The translations under genes and the position numbers were made by a program. Under the pieces are notes generated by a model that did not search any database, was not told the origin of the DNA, and saw nothing but the letters and a program-made list of their open reading frames with translations. DNA of 64,000 nt from Streptomyces sp. A012304. GTDB taxonomy: Bacteria; Actinomycetota; Actinomycetes; Streptomycetales; Streptomycetaceae. Location: NCBI RefSeq assembly GCF_026008495.1, contig NZ_BQUN01000092.1, positions 62,001 to 126,000 of the forward strand, written 5' to 3'. Positions 60,356-64,000 of the stretch are shown here, one piece after another (positions within the stretch are counted from its first letter, which is position 1; the number at the start of each line of letters is the position of its first letter).

Positions 60356-61074
60356 CCCCTGCGCACCCACGACCCCTGATCGCGATCCCGGCCCGGTTCG
60401 CCGCCACCACGTCCGCGCTCCGCTACGCCGCCGAGGTCAACGCCCGCGCGCTGGTCGAGGCGGTGTGGCGGGCCGGGGGCGAGCCGGTGAGCATCCACCC
60501 CGCCGACCCGGCCGCAGCCGATGTGGCCGACCGGCTCGCCCGCTTCGACGGCGTGCTGCTCCCGGGCGGCGGAGACCTGGCCCCGCACCGCTACGGAGCC
60601 ACCGACACTCATGACAGCGTCTATGACGTCGACGACCTCCAGGACGTGTTCGACCTCGAAGTCGCCCGGCGGGCCCTGGACTCGGGCCTGCCCCTGCTCG
60701 CGATCTGCCGCGGGCTGCAGGTGGTGAACGTCGCCCTCGGCGGCAGCCTGGAACAGGACATGGGCGGCGCGGACCGCGAACACCGGCACATCGTGCACCC
60801 GGTCGCCATCCAGCGCGGCACCCTGCTCGAACAGGCCACCGGCGCCGAGAAGACGGAGGCGTCCTGCTACCACCACCAGCGAGTCGACCGCATCGGTGCC
60901 GGGCTCAAGCCCACCGCGCGGGCCGCCGACGGCACGGTGGAGGGGCTCGAACTGCCCGCACACCGGGGATGGTTCACCGCGGTGCAATGGCACCCCGAGG
61001 ACACCGCGGACCAGGACCCGGCCCAGCAGGGCCTGTTCGACGCGCTGGTGCACGCCGCCCACCACAGACACTGA
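60352..61074 (+). CDS. gamma-glutamyl-gamma-aminobutyrate hydrolase family (peptidase C26, PuuD-like)
   Basis: Class I glutamine amidotransferase-like hydrolase of 240 residues. The nucleophile is Cys119 in LLAICRGLQVVN, completed by His214 and Glu216 in VQWHPED; DGVLLPGGGDLAPHRYG forms the oxyanion region. PuuD-type enzymes remove the glutamate put on by PuuA. It is translationally coupled to the aldehyde dehydrogenase (GTGA). Its presence supports a gamma-glutamylated-intermediate route in this island. Confidence 0.9.
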   Translation: MTPAHPRPLIAIPARFAATTSALRYAAEVNARALVEAVWRAGGEPVSIHPADPAAADVADRLARFDGVLLPGGGDLAPHRYGATDTHDSVYDVDDLQDVFDLEVARRALDSGLPLLAICRGLQVVNVALGGSLEQDMGGADREHRHIVHPVAIQRGTLLEQATGAEKTEASCYHHQRVDRIGAGLKPTARAADGTVEGLELPAHRGWFTAVQWHPEDTADQDPAQQGLFDALVHAAHHRH

Positions 61075-61081
61075 AAACGAC

Positions 61082-61337
61082 ATGGCTCTCTTCGGCCACG
61101 AGCGCCAGGCACCCCGCCTCGCCCCCCGAACTGGACGACGTTGCGCTGGGCCGGGTGCTGAGAGGCATCGCCGCCGCCCGGGGACCGGGACCGCAGGACC
61201 TCGCCATCACCCAGGCGGAGCGGCTCCTGCGGAACACCGGTGACGACCGGGACCGCCGCTGCCAGGAGATACGTGCACGCGATCCTTGGCACCGGGAGGC
61301 GCACCCGCAGATCAGCGACTACTGCGGTCGCGGGTAG
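61082..61337 (+). pseudogene. Possible frameshifted remnant of a small gene
   Basis: A frame starting at ATG 61082 (MALFGHERQAPRLAP) shifts at a C-run near 61125. It continues in the next frame as ELDDVALGRVLRGIAAARG and ends at 61337. Both parts have natural-looking composition, whereas each frame alone degenerates into Arg/Pro-rich nonsense. It may be a decayed gene or a sequencing error. Family not recognised. Confidence 0.35.
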
Positions 61338-61375
61338 GTGTGCGTGCGGCTCTCCGGCCGTACGGCGAGCAGGCG

Positions 61376-61411
61376 GCGTGGGGGCGGGACCTTGCGGCCC
61401 TGCCCCCACGC
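61376..61411. terminator. Bidirectional terminator between the hydrolase and folD
   Basis: Arms GCGTGGGGGC and GCCCCCACGC with further G-C pairs inside, in the gap between convergent transcripts, 14 bp beyond the folD end. Confidence 0.75.
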
Positions 61412-61424
61412 GCCGCGCCTGACG

Positions 61425-62273
61425 TCAGCCGCGCTCCGCCGCCTCGACGATGTTGGTCAGCAGCATGGCACGGGTCATCGGCCCCACTCCGCCGACCGGC
61501 GGCGCGAGGGTGCCCGCGACCTGCTCGACGTCCGGGTGGACGTCTCCGAGGATGCCCTCGACGGTCCGGGTGATGCCCACGGACAGGACCGTGGCGCCCG
61601 GCTTGATCCAGTCGGGCCTGACCAGATGGGCCACGCCGGCCGCGGCCACGACCACGTCGGCGGCGCGAGCGTGGGCTGCGATGTCCTGGGTGGCCTCGTG
61701 GCACAGGGTCACCGTGGCGTGCTCGGTGCCGCGGGTCAGCATCAGGCCGAGCGGGCGGCCCACGGTGAGCCCGCAGCCGATGACGCAGAACTGCTGTCCT
61801 TTGATGGGCACGCCGTTGCGCCGCAGCAGGTCGATGATGCCGCGCGGGGTGCAGGGCAGCGGCCCCGGCATGCCCAGCACGAGCCGGCCCAGGTTGGCGG
61901 GGTGGAGCCCGTCGGCGTCCTTGGCCGGGTCGATGAGCTCCAGCACGGCGTGGGTGTCGATATGGGCCGGCAGCGGCAGCTGGACGATGAAACCGGTGCA
62001 GGCCGCGTCGGCGTTGAGCTTGAGCACGGCGGCCTCGACATCGGCCTGGGTCGCCGTGCCGGGCAGTTCCAGCCGGATCGACGCGATGCCGACCTGGGCG
62101 CAGTCGCGGTGCTTGCCACGGACGTAGGAGTGGCTGGCGGGGTCGTCGCCGACGAGGATGGTGCCCAGCCCGGGGGCGATGCCCCGGCTTCTGAGCAGCT
62201 TCACCCGCTCGGCGAGTTCACGTTTGGTCTCGGCTGCCGCGGCCTTCCCGTCGAGCAGCGTCGCGGTGGTCAT
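61425..62273 (-). CDS. folD: methylenetetrahydrofolate dehydrogenase / methenyltetrahydrofolate cyclohydrolase
   Basis: Bifunctional FolD of 282 residues converting methylene-THF to formyl-THF. The active-site region with Tyr and Lys is [10 protein letters not shown], the PG-loop LPLPAHID and the NADP site [14 protein letters not shown] with [14 protein letters not shown] near the end. It is last of three minus-strand genes with purU and a GcvT-like gene. It is probably a second, pathway-dedicated copy that handles C1 units released by demethylation. Confidence 0.93.
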   Translation of the reverse strand: MTTATLLDGKAAAAETKRELAERVKLLRSRGIAPGLGTILVGDDPASHSYVRGKHRDCAQVGIASIRLELPGTATQADVEAAVLKLNADAACTGFIVQLPLPAHIDTHAVLELIDPAKDADGLHPANLGRLVLGMPGPLPCTPRGIIDLLRRNGVPIKGQQFCVIGCGLTVGRPLGLMLTRGTEHATVTLCHEATQDIAAHARAADVVVAAAGVAHLVRPDWIKPGATVLSVGITRTVEGILGDVHPDVEQVAGTLAPPVGGVGPMTRAMLLTNIVEAAERG

Positions 62274-62299
62274 GTCGTACGAGCCTCTCGGTGCGGGCG

Positions 62300-63145
<846 letters not shown>

Positions 63146-63163
63146 GTCGGGATCTCCGTCGGG

Positions 63164-63906
63164 TCAGGCCCGCACGCGGGCGCGCTCGGGGTCGTACACG
63201 GGTGTGGGCCGGACCGTGGCGTCGGCCTTGGAGCCGTCGGCGGCGACGGCGGTCAGCGCGGTGCCGGACTTCACGGCGTCGCGGTGCACCCGGGCCAGGC
63301 CGAGGGTGGCGCCGCCGAGGACGGGGGAAGGCAGCGCCATCGTCACGTAGCCGATGTCCCGGCCGTCCAGTTCCAGCCGGGCGCCCTCGGCGGCCTCCGG
63401 CGCGGCGTCCACGACGACGCTCACGACACGCCCGGTGACACTGTCCTTCATGGCCAGCAGCGCGTCCCGGCCCTGGAAGGGGCCCTTGTCGAAGTCCAGC
63501 GCCCAGCCCATCCGGCACTCGAACGGGGTGACCGTGTGGTCGTACTCCAGCTCCCCCATGATCATCCCGGCCTCGGTGCGGCAGGTCAGCAGGGCGATGG
63601 CACCGAAGGCCCTGATCCTCAGGTCGGCACCGGCCTCGAAGACCGCGTCCCACAGCTCCAGCGCGCGCTCCCGGGGGACCTGGATCTCGTAGCCGAGTTC
63701 GGCGGTGAACCCGAGCCGGCTGACCTGTGCGGGGATGCCCGCGATGAGGGCGTCGCGCAGGAAGGTGTAGTAGGGGTCTCGTACTCCTCGGCCGGATCAC
63801 CGATGGCCAGCGGTACGGCGTTGCCGTAGATGTCGATCCACTCCTCGACCCGGTCCGCGTAGCGAGGGGCGAACGGGGTGGTGCTCAGTCCTTCGGGGAC
63901 GGCCAT
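63164..63906 (-). pseudogene. GcvT-like THF-dependent aminomethyltransferase/demethylase, internally deleted and frameshifted
   Basis: The ATG at 63906 (GGAG 7 nt upstream) opens a frame starting MAVPEGLSTTPFAPRYADRV, typical of GcvT-family starts, that is coherent to about codon 43 (63779). The rest of the family pattern resumes in another frame (DPYYTFLRDALIAGIPAQVS, LGFTAELGYEIQVPRE) and runs to the stop at 63164. The two parts total about 250 residues instead of the usual 370. Roughly 110-120 residues, including most of the THF-binding first domain, are missing at the junction, and the frame shifts there. This looks like a deletion pseudogene, or an assembly error. Confidence 0.75.
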
Positions 63907-63944
63907 GGGAACTCCAGCGGAAAGGGGAGACGTGCGCTGCAGCG

Positions 63945-63973
63945 AGAATCTATCCATATGGATAACTTGTCAA
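63945..63973 (-). promoter_or_regulatory. Promoter and type A operator 3 of the GcvT-purU-folD operon
   Basis: On the minus strand -35 TTGACA (63968-63973), a 17-bp spacer and -10 GATTCT (63945-63950), with TAGATT as an alternative. The spacer contains the perfect palindrome TATCCATATGGATA (63951-63964), so a bound regulator would cover the promoter core. Confidence 0.7.
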
Positions 63974-64000
63974 CAGGATAGATTGATCTCCGTGGGACGA

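Overview
The window is chromosomal DNA of a Streptomyces: very high GC with strong third-position GC bias, many GTG starts behind GGAGG-type ribosome sites, and frequent 4-base start/stop overlaps. The left third also follows the S. coelicolor order as I remember it: dacB, ppa, threonine exporter, DedA, tipA, Zur-type ribosomal proteins, a family A DNA polymerase. No tRNA, rRNA, CRISPR array or insertion sequence was seen.

Left part (1-27.5 kb), mostly core genome. It carries dacB (cut by the left edge), ppa, a ThrE-type exporter, a DedA protein, a YbjQ protein and a tipA homologue with its MerR-type promoter. Next come a PadR-regulated DrrAB-like ABC exporter and an aldehyde dehydrogenase. 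A Streptomyces trio follows: XRE regulator, HATPase and DUF397. Two of its promoters carry the same 29-bp element at matching distances. The zinc-starvation ribosomal set (rpsR, COG0523 protein, rpmE2, rpmG / rpmB, rpsN) surrounds a Zur-like box. Then come two lipoproteins, a DUF2786 protein, a self-regulated-looking HTH-Clp_N protein, a family A DNA polymerase, a PAS-GAF-PP2C-HATPase protein and a sugar ABC importer with a LacI-like protein that lacks its DNA-binding domain.

Middle part (27.5-47.5 kb), accessory. A LamG/DNRLRE secreted protein and a 2346-residue secreted RHS polymorphic toxin are followed by a small candidate immunity gene. Divergent from them is a 1152-residue CHAT protease overlapping a small partner gene. 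Next is a probable minimal RiPP locus: an 18-nt gene for the pentapeptide MKYWH, with a perfect Shine-Dalgarno inside a hairpin, directly after a cytochrome P450. A second P450 and a methyltransferase are divergent. Four 18-bp repeats of unknown role lie beside it.

Right part (46.2-64 kb), a catabolic island. It combines a glutamine-synthetase-like ligase, an APC permease, an aldehyde dehydrogenase and a gamma-glutamyl hydrolase (a Puu-like amine route without PuuB) with two P450s, two [3Fe-4S] ferredoxins and a ferredoxin reductase. It also has homoprotocatechuate-type meta-cleavage genes (semialdehyde dehydrogenase, LigB dioxygenase, FAH protein, ADC-like protein) and a folate C1 module (folD, purU and a broken GcvT-like gene). 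Two palindromic operator families tie the units together and a TetR gene lies inside. The likely job is degradation of an aromatic amine, possibly methylated or methoxylated; the substrate is inferred, not shown.
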